Made by a program: the position numbers and the translations under genes. 64,000 bases of DNA. Source: Galdieria yellowstonensis (lineage: Eukaryota; Rhodophyta; Bangiophyceae; Galdieriales; Galdieriaceae). Positions 34,119 to 45,346 of the stretch are shown here, piece after piece; within the stretch, counting starts at the first letter, position 1; each line of letters begins with the position of its first letter. The notes below the pieces were generated by a model. The model had not been told where the DNA came from. It saw nothing but the letters and a program-made list of their open reading frames with translations, and did not search any database. The DNA lies in assembly GCA_026122205.1 (NCBI GenBank), contig JANCYU010000030.1, positions 62,001-126,000 of the forward strand, in the 5' to 3' direction.

Positions 34119-35588
34119 ATGGAGCCTGAACCTTTAGAGGTGTTACTCCCTGAAGATAGTATGCCTGGTAGGATTTCTTTTTGTGTTTATTTCGTTAGTT
34201 GTTGAGAAAGCTTTGTGAAAGGAGTCATCGAAGACTGTGACTATGGCTTGACTTCTGCCGATTATTACTTTAACTCCTATGCTCATTTTGGTATTCATGA
34301 AGAAATGCTTAAGGATGAAGTTAGAACTCGCACTTATATGAAAGCAATATTACAAAATAAGCATCTCTTCCAAGGAAAGGTTTGAAAAGCACTTTTGTCG
34401 TCTTGCGTTGGTTCACTGAGGAGAGTTGTTAGGTGGTATTGGATGTTGGTTGTGGCACGGGAGTTCTTTCTATGTTTGCTGCCAAAGCTGGTGCACGACT
34501 TGTATGTGGTCAATCTTTTGGTTTATTTCAGTGTTAACTTGTTGCAAGGTTATTGGAGTTGAGTGTTCGGAGATCATCGAACAAGCGAAACTCATTGTAA
34601 AAGCCAATAACTTTGAAGATCGCATAGTTATGATCAAGGATAAAATGGAAGATGCCAAACTACCTGTGGAGAAAGTTGATATTATTATTTCTGAGTGGAT
34701 GGTATATTATTGGAGCCTAAAGATTGGACAATAATATGTTGACTTTCTTGTCTTGTAGGGTTATTTCCTGTTATACGAATCTATGTTGGAAACTGTTCTT
34801 TTTGCACGTGACAAATACCTAAAGAAGGGCGGTCTCATTTTTCCAGATAAGGCTGTTTTATATTTATCAGCTATTGAAGATGCCGAATATCGAGCAGAAA
34901 AGATAGATTTTTGGGATAATGTTTATGGCAAGCAAATTTGAATATCATTTTTTTCAGGAAATATCGTATGACATTTGAATTCCTTTTAGGATTTGATATG
35001 AGTTGCATCAAGCGCTTGGCTTTGACCGAGCCACTTATTGATAACGTTGGTGCTCAGCAGGTATTAGAGGAAAAGAGTTGTTATCTTTTGTTATGTTTCT
35101 CACCACTGGAATAAGATTGTTTGTCCTACAGTTCCTGTACTTTCTATTGATGTTACTAGTGTAAAGAAAGAAGAACTTTCATTTGCGGTGAGTAATGTAA
35201 GACTTGTATCAAAGTTTTCTTATTTTTGTAAGGTTCCTTTTGTATTGAAAGCTGAACGAAATGATTTTATTCATGCATTTGTTGCACATTTTGATGTGTT
35301 CTTCAATCACTGTCATAAACCGCTTGGCTTTTCCACTGGACCACAGGCTAGGACTACACACTGGAAGCAAGCAGTATTCTATTTGGACAGAGTACGTATT
35401 TTCTTTTGTATGAAGAGAAATATGACGAAAGATAGGAATTGGTGATATGTACGGGAGAAACGATTTATGGAACGTTGGCGAGTCGTCCGAATCGAAAAAA
35501 TCCGCGCGATTTGGACATCGCCATTTCTTATCATTTTTCTGGTTCTCAGTGTGAAGCCGCCAAAATACTTCGATATCGTTTACATTAG
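34119..35588 (+). CDS. PRMT1: Type I protein arginine methyltransferase (PRMT1)
   Basis: SAM-dependent enzyme making asymmetric dimethylarginine on histones and RNA-binding proteins. Nine exons: 34119-34167, 34222-34379, 34433-34501, 34549-34701, 34759-34927, 34990-35060, 35116-35187, 35233-35391, 35436-35588. They total 350 residues and stay in frame. Seen: YYFNSYAHFGIHEEML, the SAM motif VLDVGCGTGVLS, the double-E loop SEWMGYFLLYESM, and THW as HWKQAVF. Intron 5 must be GC-AG (GCAAGC) because only that junction restores NVYGFDMSCIK. No targeting leader is present. Confidence 0.96.
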
Positions 35589-35627
35589 AATAGCTACCGT
35601 ATATTACATACACTTTTGTTTTTCTAT

Positions 35628-36061
35628 ATGATTGCTTTGGAAAAGCCTTCCTCCTTGACTGGAATTCCCAAGAAACTTTGTGATACTGTCGATTTGATAA
35701 AAGCCAAGTTGCCTCTATTACCACCTTTGGGTTTAGGAACTGGTGTAGGTATAGGCTGTGGTATTGGACTTGGTTGGGAGTTTCAGCACGTTCGGAAATA
35801 TGGAGTACAAGCGCCTCGGTCGTTTGTAGGTTGTGGTGTAGGAATAGGAATCCTAGGAGTTGGTTATGGTCAAGGTTGGGGTTGGTATTTGTTTCATCCA
35901 AGACAAAGAAATAAAGAAACTTTGGCAGATGTCGGTAAGTGGATAAAAATAGTTCCAATCAGTTGTTTGAATATTGTGCAGAAAACAAGTTGAAACAGCA
36001 GTTATCTCAACTCGCCAATACTTTCTCTATTCTTATTGCCAAATGGAAAGAAAGAAAATAA
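35628..36061 (+). CDS. Small glycine-rich membrane protein
   Basis: Exons 35628-35934 and about 35982-36061 give 128 residues. The middle is two Gly/Val/Ile-rich hydrophobic repeats (LGLGTGVGIGCGIGLGWEF and VGCGVGIGILGVGYGQGWGW) like those of a plant glycine-rich family that includes cadmium-induced protein AS8. The ends are polar, with a helical Lys-rich C-terminus (LAKWKERK-like). The function of the family is not established. It starts 39 bp after the PRMT1 stop. Confidence 0.65.
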
Positions 36062-36099
36062 ATTGGCTGCAATGACGCAACTTTTTCTCGGAAGAAGCA

Positions 36100-36558
36100 A
36101 TGAAAGCCGTTTTGGATCATATTGTGATCAACGCCTTTGACGTCGAAGTTTTACTGCGCTTCTATTCAGACTTGTTGGAATTTCCAAGTGTTCGACTTGA
36201 AGAATGGAAACAAGGACAAGTTCCTTTTCCTTCCGTTCGTTTAAACGAAGCAACTATTATCGACTTGTTTCCAGCAAAACTTTGGAAGGGAGAAAGCAAT
36301 GCAGTTAGAGACTCGACAACTTTGAACGTAAATCACTTTTGTATTACGCTTGAAAAAGGAGACTGGGATCATCTTGTGAAGAAACTTGCTCAACACAATA
36401 TTCAACCTGAGTCAGGACCCAAAGTTCTCTTTGGAGCTAAAGGAAATGGAACTTCCGTAAGTAGTTGGACTCGGTTTGTTTCTCTTTCCAACTAGTTGTA
36501 TTAGGTTTACATTAGAGATCCCGAAAATAATCTTGTAGAGTTGCGTTATTATGACTAG
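36100..36558 (+). CDS. Glyoxalase/VOC-superfamily protein
   Basis: Exons 36100-36456 and 36505-36558 give 136 residues. The paired beta-alpha-beta-beta-beta fold is visible: LDHIVINAFDVEVLLRFYSDLLEF, then VNHFCITLEK, and finally VYIRDPENNLVELRYYD. The metal ligands typical of the superfamily (His in LDHI, His in NHFC, Glu in LVEL) are present, so a metal-dependent lyase or dioxygenase-like role is plausible. Substrate is unknown. A second VOC gene lies at 45343. Confidence 0.85.
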
Positions 36559-36651
36559 TAAAAAGTTTTATAACAAATACAGTTGGATCCTTGTTGTTGG
36601 AATAGCGCTTCCCATTGTGTGTTGGATATCTTTCGTGTTGGCTCTTGTTGT

Positions 36652-38839
36652 ATGCACACTAGTCCTCGTGTTTCCAAAGGTTCTTTAGACTACACACTTC
36701 GTTTCTTTCATACGCTTCTTACACAAGTAAGTATGTTGCATACTGGATTCTCACTGCGTACATAGTCTAAATACTGTTGGAAAAAACGTGACTTAGGATG
36801 AAGCTGCAAGGAAACAAGCACTGGACAGAATACTTTGGCAATTGGAAAACTCGTTACAAGGTTCTGATCAAGGACAACTATTTGTAGCTCATATAGCTAC
36901 TATTACTAGATTTGCTTCCGAAGTTCCCTTTTCGGATGTTCGTGAAGCTTTTTCAAGCTTATTAGAGAGAGCAGAAACTACGTTACCTGTCCATTCCCCA
37001 GTCTATTCTATGGTAAAGGAATATCAACGTTTACGAAGACCTATTTTCTCTCGTTTTATACCCAACGATCAGTTACCAACCGTACAAAACGCTAATTCAG
37101 TTACTTTGCGTCTATTTACCGATAACTTTCTATTTACGGGTCGTATATCTACAGTTGTCCGAGTGATGGCATTCTTCCCGAGTTATTTGGAAGCGTATAT
37201 TCAAAGTTATCGCGCTATTATGAGACGACCAGGACCTCTTCCAGAGACTTGGCGCAATTACTTGGGTCTTATGGCTGGTGCTCGGTTGCGCTGTTCGTAA
37301 GTTGTTTCCATTTCTTTGGAAGGAAATACACACACAAACTGTTTGTATGAATATTTCTAGTTATATTGTTCATATGCAAGAAACGGAGTTTTTGCTTCAT
37401 GGAGGTGATATTCGTTGGCTTGAGTCCGATGAGAATGTTCCACCAAAACTTTTAGTTATTCGTGAATTGAATGCAATCTTAGCTCATCAACCTTGGTTAT
37501 TGAAAAGTGAGCACTTGCAAAGACTAGCTCATCCAGCTTCCTCTTTGGGTGGTCAAGTTTCGTGGTCTCTAAGTGAATGTGTTTTGGCTATTCTCGTATG
37601 TTGTTTATCGTGTGTTTTTTTTGTTGGTTTCCTAAAGAACTGAAATTTGTGTTGTCTAGATATTTAGCCATTTTCACTCGTTGGCAGGTTTTATTGAAGG
37701 ATGTGGACTTTGTCCAGATATTGATATGGATAGCAGAGATTCTCTTGTACGTCTTTTATTGACACGAGAACAAGATGGCGGTGGAACAGAAGAAGAGGAG
37801 ATGGCAACAAAGACAAATGTAAGATGAAATATTAGGTTTCTTATTTATTTGTTGGTGGAGAGATATCATGGAAATACTGATAATAATAATAATAGGATGC
37901 TTTACAATCACCTCCATCCGAAGTGGAAGCTACTCGACAGTTGGTAGAAAAACTAAAGAGAGCTATTATTTTACAAGAAGATACAAGCTATTCGGATTCA
38001 GGAGATCAACAACAGTTTGCCAAGTCTGCTAGTATAGATAGCAATAGTCATGAACATCGAAGTTGGAATAGTGATGGATCATTTACCGAAGCAATGGAAG
38101 CCAAATATAGCAGGTAAGAAGAACAACAACAATAATATACAATAAGATATATTTATGTGTGTGTGTGTGTGTGTACAAACTATCTTTTTTCAGAATAGCG
38201 GGGTTTACGGAATATTATCCACTCAAACACGAAGACTTTGATGTCAATTCTAAAACTTACAAGATTTTTCATATTCACGAGTACAATTGGTCGGATCACG
38301 GATATGCTTTGATCAATGCGTTTTATGAAGATGGAGAATTGGCTTCTTTATTGGATAAGCAGTTTGACATTATTTACCACTTGACAGATAACAGTATAGG
38401 AATGAATGCTAATGTAGATACTTCTATCTTTCGTAGAGTAAGTATTCTCCTAGTGTGTTGTGCAAAGATATGTAAATACTTTGTGATGTAGGCTATTTGG
38501 GTTTATGTACATCGTCTCATGGGAATAATGCACGACGACTATGATTATCGTTTGGTCAATTTGATACTGAAACAGCCTCTCAAAGCTTTCATTAAAAAAG
38601 TAAGAACGACGTTGTGTTGGTTAATTGTCTCTTCTCATTCTTCTTGTTGTTGTGGTGGAAAGGTTGCTTGTAAACCAGAAACTATTTCTAGGAATGACTT
38701 TGAAAGAATGGGACTTGCTTTACGACCAGAAGAAAAAGTACAAATTGTTTTGTTAAGTATGGAAGCAAGAAAACAAGCAGAGTTGTTGTACGGTTTACAT
38801 GCCATTATGAAGTGGATGAACCAAGATAGCGATGACTAG
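36652..38839 (+). CDS. Sestrin
   Basis: Sestrins bind GATOR2, inhibit TORC1 on leucine shortage and have an AhpD-like N-terminal domain. First exons are 36652-36726, 36797-37296 and 37361 onward; about eight exons in all, stop 38837-38839. The AhpD part shows PSYLEAYIQSYRAIM, NYLGLMAGARLRCSY and ETEFLLHGGDIRWL. The C-terminal part shows DHGYALINAFY, VDTSIFRRAIWVYVHRLMGI, YDYRLVN and EEKVQ with SMEARKQAELLY. In human SESN2 numbering Cys125, Tyr127, Thr374, Thr386, Arg390 and Glu451 appear kept, while Tyr375 is Asp, Thr377 is Ser and Leu389 is Phe. The catalytic-type His at +7 from Cys is Gln (His lies at +5). A Ser/Glu-rich linker separates the halves. The start is uncertain: the frame is open upstream. 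Confidence 0.88.
38155..38174. repeat. (TG)n microsatellite in a sestrin intron
   Basis: About nine TG units just upstream of the 3' splice site of the intron preceding the IAGFTEYYP exon. It may vary in length between strains and, being close to the acceptor, could affect splicing. Confidence 0.85.
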
Positions 38840-39699
38840 TGCATTCTGTATCCAAAGATATCTATAGATATGTAGGAACAACTTTATGGTTTTATCGTTG
38901 GACTAGCGAGGTTCTCTTTGAGATATTCCTTACAGTCGGGATAGAAATAGAACAACTAGGAACGGTTGATATGTATGTGTGTGGTTGTATAAAGCAAACT
39001 TACTTGTTTCACTGAGAAATAGTTGATTGGAAACTGTGAAGAATCAAATACTCCTTGTGTGTTTTTCAATACAACTCCTCGTTCCTAGTATTAACACATA
39101 CATCAACTATCCAACAAAGAACAACAACTCAACGCACGATCAAATAACGGAAAACCGTGACGATAACTGTTTCTGGTTTCTTCTTCTCCGCGTCACCCGA
39201 TACAAGTTCTTCATACAAACCCTTGCCTAGTAATACCGTATGTCTATACAATAACCACATGGAGGATCAGATGGAGAAAAGAACCTTGTGAAATCTAGTA
39301 CCTAGAAAGTTGTTGCTGATGGTTGACTTGAACATCCACCATCCATCCCCCGTTGGTATTTATGGTCCTAAGTATTTCTATTTGTTGTTGTTGTTTTTCT
39401 TGTTGCTGACACATAGTCCACGTCGGCTTTCTATATCGAGACGAGTGCCGCAAGTTGTCATAGAAATAACAACATGGTGTGAAAACAACAAGCAAGGAAC
39501 AATTCTTTGAAAGCAACTTGCTCTTTTCTACACTCCTTTTTACTTGTCGATAACAATAGTTGCAGTGTTTGGTAGCTTTTGTTGTTGTTGGAAAAGACAG
39601 AAACAATAGAGAATACATAAGTCGATGCCAGAAGACTAGCACGTGAAAGATTTCCACATCAAACAATCTTTTCTCTCGCTCTCTTTATGTGGCAACAAA
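38840..39699. other. 860-bp region without a convincing gene
   Basis: Between sestrin and the next plus-strand gene. A minus-strand ORF of 123 codons (39295-39666) starts only 33 bp from the divergent ATG at 39700. It encodes a hydrophobic start (LMYSLLFLSF), Cys-rich middle and a Gln-rich run, but no recognisable domain. The rest is AT-rich with CAACAA tracts. I cannot decide whether the ORF is real. Confidence 0.35.
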
Positions 39700-40132
39700 A
39701 TGATGCAAAGTAGTCGCATGTGGTTGGTTCAAGTCATAAGAAGATATTTCTCTTGTGACAAATTCGTAGGAAAAGAAACACCGTTCTTGAAAAAGATTTA
39801 TAAGGGACAAGTAGAAGATGGTGCTCGAGGACTAGGTTTTGGTTCTTCTGTCTCCGCCGATACCTTTGCTCAACTAGTCACCGAGTGGGAAACTTTGGTA
39901 AGAGCGGTTCAAGAATATGAGGTATGCGCACTTGTACTCGAGTCTGCTCTCTCTCAAGTGTTCCAAAAGTATTGACAACACACACATATAGGAATTGTTA
40001 AAAGCCAACGATATTGGTGTCGAAAGCAACGAACGCCAAAGAATACAAAGGAGTGCTCAACGAGTTGGACTGGAGGTTCCTGTTTGGTTCGATAGTGCAG
40101 AAAATGAGCAAAGTGGCAAGAAGAATGTTTGA
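39700..40132 (+). CDS. Small protein with mitochondrial-type leader, unknown
   Basis: Exons 39700-39921 and 39992-40132 give 120 residues. The N-terminus (MMQSSRMWLVQVIRRYFS) is amphipathic and basic, a likely mitochondrial presequence. The mature part is helical and soluble (FAQLVTEWETLVRAVQEYEELLKAND) and ends VGLEVPVWFDSAENEQ. Size and shape resemble mitochondrial assembly factors or small ribosomal subunits, but I do not recognise the family. It converges with the amino-acid transporter, with 39 bp between stops. Confidence 0.6.
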
Positions 40133-40171
40133 AAATTCACTTATTATTTCGCAACACAAGACATTTCAGGT

Positions 40172-41590
40172 TTAAATGACCCTGTCACAAGAAAATGGAG
40201 TTCCATGGTTTCCAACAGCTTGTATGATAGTATAAACTCCGGCATAACTTCCAATTCCTAATATAGTGTATCCAATGCCAATACATGAAAGTGCCAATAT
40301 CCAATTCCACCAACTCGTCGTTCTTCGAAACTGAATCAAATACATAATAGCAGGCATTCCAAAACTATTACTGGAACCAACCAAAGCTGAAAGAAGTCCA
40401 ATCAATTCATTAAAGAATGGAATAGCACATGCAACAAGGAAACCTGCACCGTAAACAAGAAGAGACCAAAAGAAGAATGAAACTCGTTGAGCAAGTGAAG
40501 TATCTTCAAACTTTCGTCGACCCCAACACTGCAACCAACGTTGAACTGCTCGAGTCAACACATTTCCACCCATCACACTTGGAGCAGTTACGTGAATAAT
40601 TAAAATAACGTTGATAGCATCACGTAATGCATTGTGTGGAAGACTTAAAGTCACTGGACTCTGTAATACGTTGGTATTTCCCAAATAAACGTATACAAAA
40701 GCCGCAGTAAACATGCAAAACACAAAGCCAACCAATTGAGATACTAAAAGTGCCTTTGGAAAGTCACGAACTTCTCGCATCTCAGCCATAAACTCATAAA
40801 AGATCAAATGCCCTGCAAAAGCAAAAACAATATCCGTCATTGCTACTACGCCATTCACAAAACTATCTCCGGCAATAGTCGTATAAGGATGAACACCTTT
40901 CGAAAGTTCAGGTACTTTGCTACAAGTCATCACAATAGGAAGAAATATGCATAGAGCTCCAACAAATGCTATCCAAGAAATTCCATGAAGACTCCGAAGT
41001 TGTCCAATCACCAAGGCGACAACAAATGGTATCACAAACCAAACAGTGACACACACGTGGTGACCCTGGAATAAGCTTTTCCAAGAAAGCGCAGCAGTAA
41101 GAAAGTCTGCAGTCATAATGCCAAAAAACATGAGATAGGTAAGAGTACCTCCGATAATTTGACCAGCACGACCAAAGAAATGATAATACATAGCGGCATA
41201 ACTCCGTATATGAGGATACTTCATATGCAGTTTCCACATGTATAAACCAGTCACTGTAGTAATAAACACTACACCAGTCAACAACAACACTCCTGGAACC
41301 CAACCAAGTGAAACAAAAGCGGAAGGTAGAGATAGCACTCCAACTCCAATCAAGTAACTGATCATTAGAAAAGTAGTCATCACCCAGTGTGTTCTCCTCG
41401 GCGGCTCAAAGACATCTTCCAACTCCCCTCCCTCTGGTTCCTTTTCTTTCTCATACTGAAACTCAGTTTCTCCTTCGGGAATCTCTCTAGACAAGGCTTC
41501 CAAGTCTTCTACGTCTTTCTCCTGACTGTATAAAGTTTTAAGGTTATGAGATTTACTTGAACTAGGCTGAATTTCATTCGAAACTTTCAT
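40172..41590 (-). CDS. Amino acid/auxin permease family (AAAP) transporter
   Basis: Intronless, 472 residues. A long acidic N-terminal tail (about 75 residues, Glu-rich) precedes about eleven transmembrane helices. The first helix shows the family signature SYLIGVGVLSLPSAFVSLGW. Further helices include LTYLMFFGIMTADFLTAA and MTDIVFAFAGHLIFYEFMAEM, the latter with the charged motif before TM8. It likely couples amino-acid uptake to protons at the plasma or vacuolar membrane. The tail could carry regulatory phosphorylation sites. Substrate cannot be told. Confidence 0.9.
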   Translation of the reverse strand: MKVSNEIQPSSSKSHNLKTLYSQEKDVEDLEALSREIPEGETEFQYEKEKEPEGGELEDVFEPPRRTHWVMTTFLMISYLIGVGVLSLPSAFVSLGWVPGVLLLTGVVFITTVTGLYMWKLHMKYPHIRSYAAMYYHFFGRAGQIIGGTLTYLMFFGIMTADFLTAALSWKSLFQGHHVCVTVWFVIPFVVALVIGQLRSLHGISWIAFVGALCIFLPIVMTCSKVPELSKGVHPYTTIAGDSFVNGVVAMTDIVFAFAGHLIFYEFMAEMREVRDFPKALLVSQLVGFVFCMFTAAFVYVYLGNTNVLQSPVTLSLPHNALRDAINVILIIHVTAPSVMGGNVLTRAVQRWLQCWGRRKFEDTSLAQRVSFFFWSLLVYGAGFLVACAIPFFNELIGLLSALVGSSNSFGMPAIMYLIQFRRTTSWWNWILALSCIGIGYTILGIGSYAGVYTIIQAVGNHGTPFSCDRVI

Positions 41591-43587
41591 TGTAAATCGA
41601 TTTACTGCACGAGATTACAATTCAGATAATATTTCAGCGCCGATAATCTATTTCTAGCACTGTTGGACGCACAAAGTGGAATGATCGCATAATATGTCTA
41701 CGGGACATTTGTCCCTCTTCCAATTGAACTGATTTGATCTTTTGTTTTGATTGGCGGAACAGGAGGGATGCACTTCTTCCCTTGAATTTCCGCCAAAACG
41801 TGCCAAGTTTGCAATTTCCTTTGCATTCAATAGACAATGATATTCCACCCAAGTGAACGCTTGCAAACTTCTGATGAGAAGGCAGTGTAACTTTTATGGC
41901 AAGGATCGGAGGGAGTTGTACCAGCAAACAATGAACGTATGAAGGCGCTTTTGTTGTTCGATTCTTTCCGTTGCATATATCACGATTTACATTGAATTTT
42001 TGAGGTCATGAAGACTCAACCCTACTTGAAGCAAGTACCAAGCTCTACATCATACAGTGGGAATGGCTGTAGAAAATGAAAGGTTATATTTCTTCTCGTA
42101 ATTATCTTGTTGTAAGTAACGAGAGGAGGCTCTTCGGCTCTTCATATCAAGGCACAGTTCCCTGTCGCCTGTTTTGGTAGTGCAGTAGTATCCTATTCCG
42201 GAAGTTTTAATATAGGCCACTAGCCATTTTTCTTTACAATAAACTAAAAATCTAAAGATATTGTTTAGTTACAAAGTTACAATGAATTGGAAATTTTTCG
42301 GAGAGCACGCTACAACTTGACGTGGAGGACGAACCGTCCGTTAGTTTCCACACGTTTCAGCCAAATGTTTGGACAACAACGAAAGACACCTCACGTCGCT
42401 CTATATCCGTAGAGCTCTATCGTTTCTGCTGTTTCTCCTACAAGTGACAGCTTGTTCGAAAAGTCATGAAATGCTCTTGTGTTTTGACGTTCCCTATGAT
42501 TTCTCTTCATGTTGGTAACCATTAATGGCACTTGCCAGGGAGACAAGGACAGTTCAGGCTGTATACCCTTTATAATATTCTTCGACGCTATATCAAGTAT
42601 TCAAGAAAGAAAGAAACTTGGCAGAGTCGCACTGCAGATAAAAGTTTCCATTGTCCATGATGCTTGGCGACAAGGATGGCGATAATAGCGAGAAAATCAT
42701 CTGTAAATTCCTTGTCGCAACTAACTTGGTTATCGAGAACCATAAGTTGCAAACCTTTGAAAGATTCACTCGAACCGTTCTCTGTTTTTGTAGTAAACCA
42801 CAAAAGTTTCAATATCTGTTTTGTCACTGCAATTAGCTTTATTTCCAATGGACACATACGACATTACTATTCAGAACACGGTAAAACAACTCAAAAGGTT
42901 CCATTCCAATGATGAAGAAAAATGCTTCTTTAAATGCTTGAACAGGCGCCAAATTGTTCGGAGTTCACCACAGTAGTAATGTGTATAAAAGGCTGCCTCG
43001 ATCAAGAAGTTGCTCTCTACAAACGTTAAGTCTGCAATCTTTTTCTAAGACAATTCTACTGGGAACAAAGAAATCGCATAGAAACCGTTGCATCGATGAC
43101 AGTACTGCTTGTATGTGAGAAACCGGACTGATTTGAGCGCCAATAATAATGAACCCACGAAACACTATTATTATTTTCCTAGTCACAAGTGACGTGACCT
43201 TGTAAAGAGGTTTCAAGCGTATAAGGACAGATTCTAGTTGTCTATCCTATGCGTAGTAAGAACTTGGCTCTGTACCACAACAGTGACTAGAATTCGTACT
43301 TTACTGAAATTATAAAGAGCAAGCAGAAATGATTTATTTCAATTGTCCAAGACAAGTACAAAAAGAAGGTAAAGCTTCTTCGGATGCATCAAACGTCCAA
43401 AATGACGCTTCAAACTGCTTGTATTCGTGTATGTTAGAAATATTAATCTGTTATGATGTTATTCTTTTAGAGGTAAATATAGTCTGTGAGACAAACTGGA
43501 CCAAAAGACAAAGCCATGGAGCATTAAGTCCAACAACTGCAAGGTGGAACGATCGAAGAGACGCATTTATCGAAATTCAGCTTGTAA
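41591..43587. other. 2-kb stretch with no convincing protein gene
   Basis: No open frame here has recognisable content. The frame at 41634-41927 (minus) lacks an early ATG, and those at 42588-42857 and 43330-43640 look random. The region is unusually long for this gene-dense window. Possible contents are the AAAP promoter, a Maf upstream exon, and an RNA gene: a segment at 42121-42240 has weak U2-snRNA-like features (see findings). An inverted repeat TAGAGCTCTA lies near 42410. Confidence 0.4.
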
Positions 43588-44388
43588 ATGATTATTCAGT
43601 ATCTTCCAAGATTGGAAAAGAAACGTATTGTATTAGCTAGTCGTTCACCTAGAAGGGTGGAAATTCTAAAGCTGCTCAGGCTGCCCTTTCAAGTTTCTCC
43701 TTCTTCCTTTCCAGAAACTATGGATCCTAGAAAGTTTTCTAGTCCACCGGACTATGCAATGGAAAATGCAAGGAACAAGGCTGCTGACGTGTTGGAACGT
43801 TTACGTACAGGATTATCACAGACTTACGACGTCGATCTGGTAATAGGTGCTGATACTGTGGTATGTTTCCCGTCTTTTTTGATTTGTGGGATGTTCTTTT
43901 AAAGTAACAGGTTGACATAGATGGCCGAGTACTTGAGAAGCCAGATTCAGAAGTTGCAGCAGTTGAAATGCTAGAAAGTCTGAGTGGTAGAAGACATCTA
44001 GTACACAGCGGTGTTAGTTTGTATTGGAAGAGTTTGAGAGGTCAATGGAATTGCACTACGTTTAGTGAAACTACAGAGTAAGTATATACTTGCTTGGTCA
44101 AACATACTCGAACAACTTTTATCGAACAGGGTGGAGATGGCATCCCTTGGTTCTTCTGAGATTGTTGCATATGTAAAGACTGGTGAGCCCATGGATAAGT
44201 CAGGTGCTTACGGTATTCAAGGCATAGGCGGTTCTCTTGTAAAGGTACGATGTTGAGGTTGTTTATATTCATTATTTATTTTGATGAACAACCAGAGTGT
44301 TCATGGCTGTTATTTCAATGTCATGGGATTGCCTATGCATCATTTAGCCAAACAACTAGCGCAACTGTGTCAACGAGAAGAGTTTTGA
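43588..44388 (+). CDS. Maf/YhdE nucleotide pyrophosphatase
   Basis: House-cleaning nucleoside triphosphate pyrophosphatase hydrolysing non-canonical dTTP/UTP/CTP analogues. Exons 43588-43860, 43911-44077, 44130-44244 and 44296-44388 give 215 residues. Seen: the phosphate loop LASRSPRRVEILKLL, the NARNKA helix region, VIGADTVVDIDGRVLEKP and AYGIQGIGGSLVKSVHGCYFNVMGLP, all of the family. ATG 43588 starts a short N-terminus typical of Maf. It matches the Maf half of animal ASMTL without the methyltransferase. Confidence 0.93.
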
Positions 44389-44500
44389 TAGTAGTGACTT
44401 GAGCCAACTTTTAGTTTCATTGACTAGTTTTGATGTATCTTGGCATTTTAGCGTTAATAAACAAATTTGCAAAGAAAGAAAATCTCGTGGATTTCTTGAA

Positions 44501-45346
44501 ATGGATAAAGTCCTAATATATTGTTTTGTTTCGACCAACCCTAAACTATTGCTCTATCACCCGTTTAAGTTGATATTTAATACATTTACTTGCAGAAAAA
44601 GTATTTTATTCCCCAAAAACAATGTTGTTGGTCCTTTTGTTGGTTCTCTGAGATGCTGTGGTGAAGTTGTCCAAAGAAGTCCCTATTTTTTCCTTATCGA
44701 TGATAATAACCAACACTATCAAAGTTTGAAAAGTTCTTCTATTGAAGTTACCAGAATAAAAGACCATTTGGAGTGGGAGGCAGCCCTGAAGATATGGAAG
44801 ACTATACTTGACAAGGAACCAGAATTGGAGTCCTTTCATTGGACTATTCCGGATGAACTAGATTTCACAAGTTGCGCAGTTTGTCTTATTTGTCGAAAGA
44901 ATAAACAAGTGGTAGCTGCTGGTCGATATATTGTCCAAGGTGTCAATGTCGAGATTGATAGAGTAGCTGTATTACCAGAGTTTAGGGGTAAGAAGTATTC
45001 CTTGACATGGAATATTGTCGTAGATACAAGTTTATTCTGGTTGTTAGGTCAAGGAATAGGACGAAGTATTGTCCAAACTATTCTTCGTTGGAATATAACA
45101 CGTCAAGGCGCTATTTATGTCCGAGCAATGCCTCATGAAATGGGATTCTATTCCATCTTAGGTTTCGAGTGTCAATCCTATCCAGAGTAGGTATCTTAAT
45201 GCTCTTTTTATTGTATTTTGAGCTCCTTCAACTAGACGATGGAGAGGTCTCTTGAGATACAAAATGGTTTACAAACCTCCAATATGTAATTATTCTTCCA
45301 ATTGTGTAGGTATTCATCACATGAGGTAAATACTCGTTCAAGATGA
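44501..45346 (+). CDS. GNAT-family N-acetyltransferase
   Basis: Exons 44501-44987, 45048-45186 and 45310-45346 give about 220 residues. The acetyl-CoA fold is visible: VEIDRVAVLPEFRGQGIGRSIVQ (beta4 and the Q/RxxGxG/A loop), then QGAIYVRAMPHEMGFYSILGF with Tyr as likely general acid. The N-terminal 75 residues are hydrophobic/basic and may be a transit peptide or part of an upstream misjoined exon; the first in-frame ATG is 44501, but the start is uncertain. The stop TGA overlaps the ATG of the next gene (ATGA, 45343-45346). Confidence 0.82.

Noticed and set aside
39295..39666. 123-codon minus-strand ORF divergent from the 39700 gene
   Set aside because: Placement is plausible, but the composition is odd (Gln and Cys runs) and nothing is recognisable; described in the gap entry rather than called.
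41634..41927. 97-codon minus-strand ORF upstream of the amino-acid transporter
   Set aside because: Begins with TTG; the first ATG leaves only about 24 codons and no domain is visible.
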